Source: Flavobacterium araucananum (GTDB lineage Bacteria; Bacteroidota; Bacteroidia; Flavobacteriales; Flavobacteriaceae). From it: a stretch of DNA of 64,000 nt. The position numbers and the translations under genes were made by a program. The stretch lies in assembly GCF_002222055.1 (NCBI RefSeq), contig NZ_MUGS01000004.1:1-64000 (forward strand), written 5' to 3'. Below the pieces are notes generated by a model. That model made no database searches. It saw only the letters and a program-made list of their open reading frames with translations, and was not told the origin of the DNA. Numbering within the stretch: position 1 is the first letter of the stretch; every line of letters starts with the position of its first letter. Positions 45,470 through 54,456 of the stretch are shown piece by piece.

Positions 45470-46696
45470 TTGGATATGATAACAAATAGAACAAAAGTTT
45501 ATTCCGTTACGATGATGTTAGTGGGCTTAATATTTTTTTTGGTTGGCAAAATAAATGCTCAGGAAGTTACAACCAAAGAAATTGTAATTTCGAAAGAGCT
45601 AAAATGGTCCGAACGAATGGCACTTTCTATCGTTAAACGTGCTCCAAAAGCCTGGCAAGTAGATGGTAACGAAAAACCAAAATGGGATTACAAATTAGGT
45701 TTGGTAACGTTGGCTTTTCAGGAACTTTACAAAAAGACCAATAATCCGGTTTATGGCAATTATGTAAAAGAGTACGCCGAAACAGTTATCAATGGTTCAG
45801 GAGAAATTATGAACTATAAACTCGAAGATTACAATATTGATTATATCAACGCCGGAAAAATACTTTTTGATCTTTATAAAACCACAAATGACAAGCGATA
45901 CTTAACTGCATTGCAAACATTAAGAAAACAATTGGCAACACATCCAAGAACAAATTCAGGAGGTTTTTGGCATAAAAAAATCTATCCGTACCAGATGTGG
46001 CTTGACGGTTTGTATATGGGAGCACCTTTTTATGCCCAATATACAGCTCAATTTGATCAAGGAAAAGATTTAGATGATGTAGCCAAACAATTTGAGTAAA
46101 TACATTTGCATACAATCGACAAAAAAACAGGTTTGCTTTTTCATGCCTGGGACGAAAGCAAGCAAATGCCCTGGGCAGATAAAGAAACCGGAACTTCGCC
46201 CAATTTCTGGTCCCGATCTATAGGATGGTACATGATGGCTTTGGTCGATGTGTTAGATTATATGCCAAAAGAACATCCAAAACATAAAGAGTTAATTCAA
46301 TATTTAAACGAAATCTCAGCAGCAGTTGCAAAATATCAGGATCCTTCCGGATTATGGTATCAGGTAACAGATTCCGGAAATAAAGAAGGAAATTATCTCG
46401 AAGCATCCGGATCTGAAATGTTTATTTATGCTTTTGCAAAAGGAGTAAAAAAAGGATATTTACCATCAGATTACAAAAAACGGGCAGAAAAAGGTTTTGA
46501 CGGACTAATAAATAAATTGGTTACCGTTGATCCGGATGGAGAAATTCATATCACGCAGGTCTGTGCCAGCGCAGGATTAGGAGGAAAACCGTATCGTGAT
46601 GGTTCCTATGAATATTATATAAAAGAAAAAATAAAAACAGACAACTCACATGGTTTAGGACCGTTTATTCTGGCGGCACTTGAGTTAGAAAAATAG
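45470..46696 (+). pseudogene. GH105 hydrolase paralog 2, interrupted by an in-frame TAA
   Basis: Reading frame from 45470 (or ATG at 45476) is uninterrupted to TAA at 46097-46099 (codon 210) and then continues in the same frame to 46696. The flanking paralog 3 has CAA at this place (VAKQFEQIQLHAT versus VAKQFE-stop-IHLHTI in effect), so a C-to-T change explains it with no frameshift. The catalytic Asp179 (MWLDGLYM) precedes the stop, but about half of the barrel follows it. The 3' half has no good ATG start. Signal peptide present. Recent inactivation, programmed read-through or a sequencing error are possible; 3' half still keeps GH105 motifs. Confidence 0.88.
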
Positions 46697-46718
46697 AAAA
46701 ATTTAAATATATTTTAAA

Positions 46719-47939
46719 ATGAAAAATAATAAAAGACAAGGTTACTTTACTTCCGTTGCTTTGGTTTGCCTGTTGGCTTTTGTAAGTTGCAAAGTGATCT
46801 CGCAAGAACCGGCAAAAAAGGAGATCGTGATTACCAAAGATTTAAAATGGTCGGATAAAATGGCATTGACCCTAATGAAACGTCATCCTGAAGCCTATAT
46901 GATCGACGATTCTAAGACTCCAAAATGGGATTATGTACACGGATTAGTTTTGCATGCTATCGAAGAATTGTACAAGAAAAATCCGGATTCCAGATATCCC
47001 GAGTATATAAAAGGGTATATCGATGCACTGGTTCAAAATGACGGAACGATCAAAACCTACGAATTAGACAAATACAACATCGATATGATAGTATCCGGTC
47101 GTTTATTGTTTAATATTTACAAAACCACCAAAGAAGAGAAATACTTAAAAGCAATGCAATTGTTGCGCAAACAATTGGCAGAGCAGCCAAGAACCACAAG
47201 CGGCGGCTTTTGGCACAAAACGATCTACCCAAACCAGATGTGGTTGGACGGTTTGTATATGGGAGAACCATTTTATGCCCAATACACCGTGACGTTCGAA
47301 GAAGGAAAAAGTCTTGATGACGTAGCAAAACAATTCGAACAAATTCAGTTGCATGCAACAGATCCCAAAACCGGATTGTTATACCACGCCTGGGACGAAA
47401 GCAAAAAAATGCCATGGGCAAATAAAGAAACCGGAAATTCGCCTAATTTTTGGTCAAGAGCTTTAGGTTGGTACACTATGGCACTTGTAGATGCTTTAGA
47501 TTATTTCCCGAAAGAACATCCAAAACAAAAAGAATTAGTAAAATATCTCAACAATGTTTCCGCAGCTTTGGCCAAAGTTCAGGACAAATCAGGATTATGG
47601 TACCAGGTAACAGACAAAGGGGGCAAAGAAGGAAACTATCTTGAAGCCTCAGGATCATCTATGTTTGCGTATGCCTTTGCAAAAGGAGCAAACAAAGGAT
47701 ATCTCCCTGCAAAATATAAAAAACTGGCAGAGAAAGCCTTCGATGGTCTAACAAAACAATTGATAAAAGTAGATGCAGATGGTACGATTACACTAACGCA
47801 AGCATGTCAGGTTGCCGGTTTAGGCGGTACACCTTATCGAGACGGTACCTACGAGTATTATGTAAACGAAAAAAAAAAAGACAATGATCCTAAAGCCACA
47901 GGACCTTTTATTTTAGCCGCCTTAGAACTAAACAGATAA
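46719..47939 (+). CDS. GH105 unsaturated uronyl hydrolase (paralog 3, lipoprotein)
   Basis: 406 residues. Signal ending LLAFVSC gives a lipobox, unlike paralogs 1 and 2, so this one is probably membrane-anchored. Catalytic Asp177 in MWLDGLYMGEPFY; YHAWDESKKMPWANKETGNS and SRALGWYTMALVDALDYFP follow. Very close in sequence to paralog 2, suggesting a tandem duplication. Starts 22 bases after the end of paralog 2. Different anchoring may place the enzymes in different compartments. Confidence 0.93.
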   Translation: MKNNKRQGYFTSVALVCLLAFVSCKVISQEPAKKEIVITKDLKWSDKMALTLMKRHPEAYMIDDSKTPKWDYVHGLVLHAIEELYKKNPDSRYPEYIKGYIDALVQNDGTIKTYELDKYNIDMIVSGRLLFNIYKTTKEEKYLKAMQLLRKQLAEQPRTTSGGFWHKTIYPNQMWLDGLYMGEPFYAQYTVTFEEGKSLDDVAKQFEQIQLHATDPKTGLLYHAWDESKKMPWANKETGNSPNFWSRALGWYTMALVDALDYFPKEHPKQKELVKYLNNVSAALAKVQDKSGLWYQVTDKGGKEGNYLEASGSSMFAYAFAKGANKGYLPAKYKKLAEKAFDGLTKQLIKVDADGTITLTQACQVAGLGGTPYRDGTYEYYVNEKKKDNDPKATGPFILAALELNR

Positions 47940-48236
47940 GCTTAAAAACAAAGTTTGTTATCCTGAGCGAAAGCAAAGGATCACACAAGAAGCTCCGCAA
48001 ACAAAAGCCGTTTGCTATAAATCATATACAGAGAAACCTAACAAGTTTTAAGAACCTGTTAAGTTTCATTAAAAAATCTCACTATGTTAGAGAAATATAT
48101 TTCTTTTCTGTATTCTTTTTTAAGAACAAAAAACTATGTTTCTATGTGTTAAACAATTTTTCAAATAATTCTCAATACAAACCTAACAGGTTTTCAAAAC
48201 CTGTTAGGTTTAATTAGAAAGTAAGTATCACCAAAA
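47940..48236. repeat. Composite repeat region between GH105 and GH43 genes
   Basis: Contains a degraded TATCCTGAGCGAAAGCAAAGGA arm (~47958), an AAACCTAACA inverted repeat (48033-48067), half of the CTATGTTTCTATGTG element (~48077-48153), and a 33-base palindrome (listed separately). Nothing coding. Confidence 0.7.
48179..48211. repeat. Perfect 33-base palindrome (AAACCTAACAGGTTTT type)
   Basis: Arms AAACCTAACAGGTTTT (48179-48194) and AAAACCTGTTAGGTTT (48196-48211) are exact complements around one base. It lies 25 bases before the GH43 ATG. Confidence 0.85.
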
Positions 48237-49835
48237 ATGAAAAATATAAAAATCCTCTTTCTCTTAGTATCACTATTCCCGATACAAAATAATTTTGCTC
48301 AGGTTTGGGTTCCTGATAATGGAGACGGAACCTACACAAATCCTATAATTCATGCCGATTATTCAGATCCGGATGTAGTTCGGGTAGGAGATGATTTTTA
48401 TATGACCGCATCGTCCTTTAATTGCATTCCGGGATTACCCATTTTGCATTCTAAAGACCTTGTAAACTGGAAAATTATTGGATATGCACTTGCAAAGCAG
48501 CCACCATTTGAAACCTTTAATAAAGTACAACACGGTAATGGTGTTTGGGCACCAAGCATTAATTATCATAACAATGAATTTTATATTTATTATCCCGATC
48601 CTGATTTTGGAATCTATCTCATAAAAGCCAAAAAAGCCGAAGGACCATGGTCAGAACCATTGTTGATAAAAGAAGGAAAAGGACTTATAGATCCCAGTCC
48701 GTTATGGGATGATGATGGCAAAGTATATCTCGTTCATGCTTTTGCCGGAAGTCGCGCCCAAATAAAAAGTTTACTAGTCGTTTGCAGCATGAATGCCGAA
48801 GGAACAGTTGCGAATCCGGATGAGGTTATGGTAATTGACGGACATGAAAGCGAAGGAACTATCGAAGGACCAAAATTCTATAAGCGAAACAATTACTATT
48901 ACATTTTTGCTCCTGCCGGCGGAGTTGCTACTGGCTGGCAAACCGTTTTAAGATCTAAAAATGTATACGGTCCGTATGAAAAGAAAAAAGTTCTCGAACA
49001 AGGAAAAACTACTATAAATGGCCCGCATCAAGGTGCCTGGGTACAAACGCAAACCGGAGAAGACTGGTTTATCCATTTTCAGGACAAAGGCGCTTATGGC
49101 AGAATCGTTCATCTCCAGCCAATGAAATGGGAAAATGATTGGCCGGTGATGGGACAGGATTTCGATAAAAACGGAATAGGAGAGCCCGTTACCACTTTCA
49201 AAAAACCAAATACAGGCAAGAAATATCCAATAGAAACTCCCGCAGAATCAGACGAGTTTAACGAACCAAAACTAGGTCTGCAATGGCAATGGCAGGCAAA
49301 TTCGCAAATCAACTGGGGATTCCCGACTAGTTTAGGATATCTTAATTTATTTTGTCAAACCACTATAAAAGACGATCAGAAAATTTTTGACGCACCCAAT
49401 TTATTATTACAAAAATTCCCTGCCGAAGAGTTTACAGCCACAACCAAACTCACGTTTAATACAAGACTCAATGGCGAATCGACAGGACTTTTGATAATGG
49501 GATTAGACTATAGCTATCTGAACCTTAAAAATGAGAACGGTAAATTATATCTGAATCAGAAAACAGGAACTTTTGATAAAAAAGTGTCAGAAACAGAAAC
49601 AACACCGGTTTTAATTGCAAACAATACAATTTATCTGAGAGTAAAAGTTAAAAAAGGAGGTATTTGCAGTTTCTTTTATAGTTTAGAGGATAAAAAATAC
49701 CAGCCAATAGGAGCTGATTTTGTTTCGAAAGAAGGAAAATGGATTGGCGCCAAAATAGGTCTTTTTGCCTTAAGCCAAAAAGGAACTAATGATTCCGGAA
49801 ACGTTGCTGTAGATTGGTTTAGAATAACGAAGTAG
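48237..49835 (+). CDS. GH43 glycosidase with C-terminal beta-sandwich domain
   Basis: 532 residues; signal peptide to NNFAQ. Five-blade propeller with the catalytic acids in place: Asp44 (YSDPDV, base), Asp152 (LIDPSPLWDDDG) and Glu210 (EGTIEGPKFYK, acid). Residues ~330-530 match the concanavalin-like GH43 C-terminal domain (SDEFNEPKLGLQWQWQAN). GH43 enzymes act on arabinose, xylose or galactose side chains; pectin side chains are the likely target here, from context. Subfamily not assigned. Confidence 0.9.
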   Translation: MKNIKILFLLVSLFPIQNNFAQVWVPDNGDGTYTNPIIHADYSDPDVVRVGDDFYMTASSFNCIPGLPILHSKDLVNWKIIGYALAKQPPFETFNKVQHGNGVWAPSINYHNNEFYIYYPDPDFGIYLIKAKKAEGPWSEPLLIKEGKGLIDPSPLWDDDGKVYLVHAFAGSRAQIKSLLVVCSMNAEGTVANPDEVMVIDGHESEGTIEGPKFYKRNNYYYIFAPAGGVATGWQTVLRSKNVYGPYEKKKVLEQGKTTINGPHQGAWVQTQTGEDWFIHFQDKGAYGRIVHLQPMKWENDWPVMGQDFDKNGIGEPVTTFKKPNTGKKYPIETPAESDEFNEPKLGLQWQWQANSQINWGFPTSLGYLNLFCQTTIKDDQKIFDAPNLLLQKFPAEEFTATTKLTFNTRLNGESTGLLIMGLDYSYLNLKNENGKLYLNQKTGTFDKKVSETETTPVLIANNTIYLRVKVKKGGICSFFYSLEDKKYQPIGADFVSKEGKWIGAKIGLFALSQKGTNDSGNVAVDWFRITK

Positions 49836-50069
49836 CTAGGGGGACTAAGGTTCAAAGGTTGAAAGGAACAAAGGTTCAAAGGAACAAAGTAAGAAAGAGC
49901 AAGGTTAGAAAAAGTGCAGATAAAAAAATCTGCTTTATTTGCTTAATCTGCAAGAAAAAATATTTAGCACATAGAAACATAGCTTAACAAATGGAATAAG
50001 GTGTTTCACTTCAAATAAAACACATGACAATGTGTTTTTAAAAAAAGTTCAACGAAAAAAATAGAAGTA
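49836..50069. repeat. Repeats between GH43 and PL10-CE8 genes
   Basis: A purine-rich GGTTCAAAGGAACAAAGG tract (49850-49905), AAATCTGCTTTATTTGC repeat (~49925), and a partial CTATGTTTCTATGTG-family copy starting CACATAGAAACATAG (49966-50036). Non-coding. Confidence 0.65.
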
Positions 50070-52076
50070 ATGCAACTTAAAAAATATATAATATTCGTTT
50101 TATTCGGTATTTGTTTTACCGTTAATGCTCAAAACACGTATAAAAACTGGTCAGACATCATTCGTAAAAATGATGCCGGTTGGTTTGGTACAGATGAAGC
50201 TAAAAAGATAGCCGAAAATGTTTTACTTTACCAAAGAGACATTGGCGGCTGGCCTAAGAATATCCAGATGCAGGATGAATTATCAGCTGCACAAAAAAAG
50301 GATTTATTGGTTCTTAAAAAAACAGCCGTAGAAACCACTACAGACAATGGCGCAACGAGTCAGGAAATGCTTTTTATGTCTAAGATGTATGCACAGGTAA
50401 AAGACGAGCGATACAAAGAATCGTTTTTAAAAGGGCTTAATTATTTGCTCGAAGCACAATACAATAATGGAGGCTGGCCACAGTTTTTTCCGTTAAAAAA
50501 AGGATATTATACCCATATTACTTACAATGATGATTCGATGGTCAATATCCTGAACATCATGAAACAAATGAGCGAAGAAACAGACTTTTATAGTATAAAA
50601 GCCTCCAAAGAAATTGTCGAAAAAACAAAAAAAGCATTCGATAAAGGAATTGATTGTATTTTGAAAACCCAATACAAACAAAACGGAATTCTAACGGCTT
50701 GGTGCGCGCAACATGACGAAATTACTTTGGCCCCCGCAAATGCAAGAGCTTTTGAACTGGCATCGCTTAGTGGTTATGAATCGGCTAAGATTGTCTTGCT
50801 TTTAATGTCGATCGAAAAACCGTCACCGGAAATAATAACAGCCATTAAAAGTGCTCAGGCTTGGTTCGAGAAAACAAAAATAACCAATCTTGAAGAAAAA
50901 CGTGTTTTAAACGATGCCGGAAAAATCGTAGACAAAAAAATGATTGTTACCCAGAATGCAGCCCCAATTTGGGCAAGATTTATGGATTTAAATACAAATG
51001 AACCATTCTTTTGTGATCGCGACGGTATCAGGAAAAAAGCGCTCGATGAAATTGGCTCAGAAAGACGAAACGGCTACTCGTGGTATTCTGATGCGCCAAA
51101 AGAAGTACTCAAAAAATACCCCGTCTGGGCAATCAAAAACGGTATAAAAATTTCGGCAGCAGAAGCTTCAGACAAAAAAAAAGCTAACTTTTTTACCGTA
51201 GCACCAGATGGTTCAGGAGATTTTACAAAAATTCAGGATGCTATAAATGCCAGTCCGTCTTTTCCGTATGAAAAAGTAACCATATTTGTAAAAAATGGAA
51301 TCTACAATGAGAAAGTTCGAATTCCGGAATGGAACACCCGTTTGGCTTTAATAGGAGAAAGTAAAGAAAATACCATTATTACCTTTGATGATAATTTTTC
51401 GAAAATCAATTCAGGCCGAAACAGCACTTTTTATACCTATACCGTTTTGGTAGAAGGAGATGATTTTTCGGCATCAAATTTAACCATTAAAAACGCTTCC
51501 GGCGATAACGGTCAGGCAATCGCATTATCAGTAGTGTCAAATCGGGTGCTGGTTTCAAACTGTAATATCCTGGGTAATCAGGACACCTTGTACCTGTCAG
51601 GAAAAGAAGCAAAACAATATTTTAAAGACTGTTATATTGAGGGCACAACAGATTTTATTTTTGGAAGCGCCACCACTTTATTTGAAAATTGCGAAATTCA
51701 CAGTATCAAAAATTCCTACATCACAGCCGCTTCAACCCCTCAGGATACAGCTTTTGGTTTTGTTTTTAAAAATTGTAAACTTACCGCAGAACCTACTGCA
51801 ACAGCAGTTTATTTAGGAAGACCCTGGCGTATTTATGCAAAAACAGTTTACATCAATTGCGATATGGGAAAACATATCAAACCCGAAGGTTGGGAAAACT
51901 GGTCGAAACCCGAAGCCGAAAAAAATGCTTTTTATGGTGAGTATAATGGTAAAGGCGAAGGATTTCAGCCCGCAAAAAGAGTTGTATGGTCACATCAGCT
52001 TCAAAAGAAAGAAGCCGAAAAATATACCATAGAAAATATCTTAAAAGACTCAATCCCAAATTGGTATTCTAAGTAA
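50070..52076 (+). CDS. Bifunctional PL10 pectate lyase - CE8 pectin methylesterase
   Basis: 668 residues; signal peptide to TVNAQ. N-terminal PL10 (about 25-345): YQRDIGGWPKNIQM, TTDNGATSQEMLFM, YNNGGWPQFFP, THITYNDDSMVN, ERRNGYSWYSDAP. C-terminal CE8 (about 375-660): GNQDTLYLSG (Gln504, Asp505), TTDFIFGSATT (nucleophile Asp528), LGRPWRIYAKT (Arg584, Trp586). The esterase strips methyl groups so that the lyase can cleave by beta-elimination, giving unsaturated products for GH105. Both active sites appear complete, so the fusion should be functional in cis. Confidence 0.93.
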   Translation: MQLKKYIIFVLFGICFTVNAQNTYKNWSDIIRKNDAGWFGTDEAKKIAENVLLYQRDIGGWPKNIQMQDELSAAQKKDLLVLKKTAVETTTDNGATSQEMLFMSKMYAQVKDERYKESFLKGLNYLLEAQYNNGGWPQFFPLKKGYYTHITYNDDSMVNILNIMKQMSEETDFYSIKASKEIVEKTKKAFDKGIDCILKTQYKQNGILTAWCAQHDEITLAPANARAFELASLSGYESAKIVLLLMSIEKPSPEIITAIKSAQAWFEKTKITNLEEKRVLNDAGKIVDKKMIVTQNAAPIWARFMDLNTNEPFFCDRDGIRKKALDEIGSERRNGYSWYSDAPKEVLKKYPVWAIKNGIKISAAEASDKKKANFFTVAPDGSGDFTKIQDAINASPSFPYEKVTIFVKNGIYNEKVRIPEWNTRLALIGESKENTIITFDDNFSKINSGRNSTFYTYTVLVEGDDFSASNLTIKNASGDNGQAIALSVVSNRVLVSNCNILGNQDTLYLSGKEAKQYFKDCYIEGTTDFIFGSATTLFENCEIHSIKNSYITAASTPQDTAFGFVFKNCKLTAEPTATAVYLGRPWRIYAKTVYINCDMGKHIKPEGWENWSKPEAEKNAFYGEYNGKGEGFQPAKRVVWSHQLQKKEAEKYTIENILKDSIPNWYSK

Positions 52077-52229
52077 ATAATTTGCCCACGGATGACACAG
52101 ATTAAACGGATTTGCACTGATTTTTTTACTTCAAACATTTAAAATGAACCTGCGTAAATCCGTCTAATCCGTTAAAATCCGCGGGCTAAAAATTCGCGAA
52201 CAGATTAGATAAAATAAAAATAAAAAATT
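52077..52229. repeat. Inverted repeat of AAATCCGTCTAATCC type
   Basis: GATTAAACGGATTTGC (52100-52115) faces AAATCCGTCTAATC (52156-52169), with outer CCCACGGAT and TCCGCGGGC segments. Typical Flavobacterium interspersed repeat; non-coding. Confidence 0.7.
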
Positions 52230-53579
52230 ATGAATTTTAAGTGTTTCCTTTTTCTATTTATTTCATGGACATCTTTTGCTCAGCATAACGAGTTTCCAGC
52301 AGCCAAAGCAGACTCAATTGTCAGGAGAATTCAGCTTCCGGTCATTCCTTCGTATCAAATCAATGTTTTAAAATTAGGAGCCAAAGGAGATTCAGTTACC
52401 AATAACAAAGCCGCATTTGACAAAGCCATGGCATTGTGCAAAAAGAACAATGGCGGAACTATCCTAGTCCCAAAAGGTATTTATAAAATCAACGGACCAA
52501 TTCATTTTGTAAGCAACGTAAACCTTAAAATAGAAAAAGGAGCAAAAATTAAGTTCAGCGATAACCCGAAGGATTATTTACCCATGGTTTTAACCAGTTG
52601 GGAAGGCACTATGTTGTACAATTACAGCCCCTTAATTTATGCCTACCAATGCACTAACATTGCCATAACCGGCGAAGGAACAATCGATGGAGAAGGAGGT
52701 AAGACCTGGAAAAGCTTTAAGGCAAAAGAAGCAAAAGGCAAAGAATTGAGTCGCGACATGAACCATAATAGTATCCCGCTACAAGACAGAAAGTTTGGCG
52801 AGGACTATTTTTTACGCCCGCAAATGATCCAGTTTTTTAATTGTGTGAATATTTTGGTCGAAAATATCCGAATCGAAAATTCACCATTTTGGTGTTTACA
52901 TTTACTAAAATCACAAAGTATTACCATTCGTGGAATCAGTTACAAATCGTTAAATTACAATAATGACGGCATCGATCCTGAATATGCAAAAGATGTATTG
53001 ATCGAAAATGTAACATTTGATAATGGTGATGATAATATCGCGATCAAAGCAGGAAGGGACCATGAGGGAAGGGCAAATTGGGCAACCCCAAGTGAAAATA
53101 TTGTCATTAGAAATTGCAATTTCAAAGGACTTCATGGCGTTGTAATAGGCAGCGAAATGTCTGCAGGAGTTCAGAATGTATATGTAGAGAATTGCAAAAC
53201 CGTTGGCTACTTAAAAAGAGGCATATATTTAAAAACCAATGCTGGCAGAGGAGGTTTTATCAGGAATATTTTTGTTCGAAATATCAAATTTGACGAAGTA
53301 GAAGATTGTTTGTATATCACGGCAAATTACCACGGAGAAGGAAGCGGTTTTCAGTCTGAAATAGCAAATATTTCCTTTTCTGATATCAGCTGTAACAAAG
53401 CCACCGCATCTGGAATTGTAATTCAGGGATTTCCGGATAAAAAAATTCGCAATATCTCTTTAAATAACATCGATATCAAATGGGCAAAAAATGCAATTTC
53501 GACAACAAATGCCCAGAATGTAATAGTAAATGAAGTCTCTATAGGAGAAAAAGCCACAGTTCCAACAGCTGTTTTTTAA
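52230..53579 (+). CDS. GH28 family glycosidase with altered RIK motif
   Basis: 449 residues; signal peptide to TSFAQ. Beta-helix enzyme with NNDGIDP (Asp246, Asp249), NGDDNIAIKAG (Asp267, Asp268) and LHGVVIGSE (His302). Where canonical polygalacturonases have RIK, this protein has YLK (Tyr333-Lys335) in RGIYLKTNAGRGG. The catalytic Asp set is complete, so it is likely active, but the missing Arg (which binds the galacturonate carboxylate) suggests a changed subsite or substrate, such as xylogalacturonan or another pectic backbone. Compare the canonical GH28 at 35668. Confidence 0.87.
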   Translation: MNFKCFLFLFISWTSFAQHNEFPAAKADSIVRRIQLPVIPSYQINVLKLGAKGDSVTNNKAAFDKAMALCKKNNGGTILVPKGIYKINGPIHFVSNVNLKIEKGAKIKFSDNPKDYLPMVLTSWEGTMLYNYSPLIYAYQCTNIAITGEGTIDGEGGKTWKSFKAKEAKGKELSRDMNHNSIPLQDRKFGEDYFLRPQMIQFFNCVNILVENIRIENSPFWCLHLLKSQSITIRGISYKSLNYNNDGIDPEYAKDVLIENVTFDNGDDNIAIKAGRDHEGRANWATPSENIVIRNCNFKGLHGVVIGSEMSAGVQNVYVENCKTVGYLKRGIYLKTNAGRGGFIRNIFVRNIKFDEVEDCLYITANYHGEGSGFQSEIANISFSDISCNKATASGIVIQGFPDKKIRNISLNNIDIKWAKNAISTTNAQNVIVNEVSIGEKATVPTAVF

Positions 53580-53712
53580 GTTTCTAACGAGAAAAGGTAC
53601 AGAGGTTTATCAAAGGAACAAAGGTACAGAGGTTCAAAGGCACAAAGGTTTTCTGTAGCGGCGCACAGCAGTGCGTCTTTTAAGCCAAAAATAATCCTTA
53701 ATTTTAAAAAAA
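53580..53712. repeat. Purine-rich repeat plus CGCACAGCAGTGCG hairpin
   Basis: GGTACAGAGGTTCAAAGGCACAAAGG units (53592-53650), then GCGCAC-AGCA-GTGCGTCTTTT at 53661-53681, the same stem-loop as the uxaA terminator. The hairpin probably ends the GH28 transcript. Confidence 0.65.
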
Positions 53713-54456
53713 ATGAAACACTATATATTGATTATTCTATTTATTTCAACCTCTTGTTTTGCACAAAAAACAACAATTTATGCCATTGGCGATTCTACCA
53801 TGGCCAACAAAAAAGATTCCGATCGCAATCCGGAACACGGTTGGGCACAAGTACTGCAACCCTTTTTTACAGCTAATATTATTGTCGAAAATAAAGCTGT
53901 AAACGGCAGAAGCACCAAAAGTTTTATCAATGAAAACCGTTGGGATTCTATTTATAAAAAGCTAAAAAAAGGCGATTATGTTTTGATTGAATTTGGTCAT
54001 AACGATGAAAAAGTAGAAGATTCGACCCGATATACAAATCCACACACCAGTTATAGATATAATTTAATCCGTTTTGTAAAAGAAACCAGAGACAAAGGAG
54101 CAACGCCCATATTGCTTACTTCTATTGCAAGACGCAATTTTAATGAAAAAGGAGTACTAGTACCAACCCACGGCGATTATCCGCTAGAAACCCGTTTGGT
54201 AGCACAAGAATATAAAGTTCCTTTTATTGATTTAGAATATTACACAGAACTACTAGAACAAGCATACGGACCTGAAAAATCAAAACAATTGCATTTGCAT
54301 TTCAAAGCAGGAGAAAATGCCTATTACGATAAAGATAAAAACGATGATACACATTTGTCCTTAAAAGGAGCAACAGAAATTGCGCAAATTGTAATCAACC
54401 AAATCAAAAGCTTACAAGATCCGTCAATAGAAAAACTCAAAAAAGGAATTAAGTAA
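53713..54456 (+). CDS. CE12 rhamnogalacturonan acetylesterase (SGNH hydrolase)
   Basis: 247 residues; signal peptide to SCFAQ. SGNH motifs in order: GDSTMA (Asp27, nucleophile Ser28), NGRSTKSF, FGHNDEK, and DDTHLSLKGA (Asp211, His214). Pattern matches CE12 family members that remove acetyl groups from rhamnogalacturonan or pectin. End of the pectin locus. Followed by 730 bases without a gene. Confidence 0.92.
   Translation: MKHYILIILFISTSCFAQKTTIYAIGDSTMANKKDSDRNPEHGWAQVLQPFFTANIIVENKAVNGRSTKSFINENRWDSIYKKLKKGDYVLIEFGHNDEKVEDSTRYTNPHTSYRYNLIRFVKETRDKGATPILLTSIARRNFNEKGVLVPTHGDYPLETRLVAQEYKVPFIDLEYYTELLEQAYGPEKSKQLHLHFKAGENAYYDKDKNDDTHLSLKGATEIAQIVINQIKSLQDPSIEKLKKGIK

Noticed and set aside
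45470..46696. Two separate GH105-related genes
   Set aside because: Both parts share one reading frame, the second lacks an ATG, and the paralog shows one continuous protein, so a single interrupted gene is the simpler reading.
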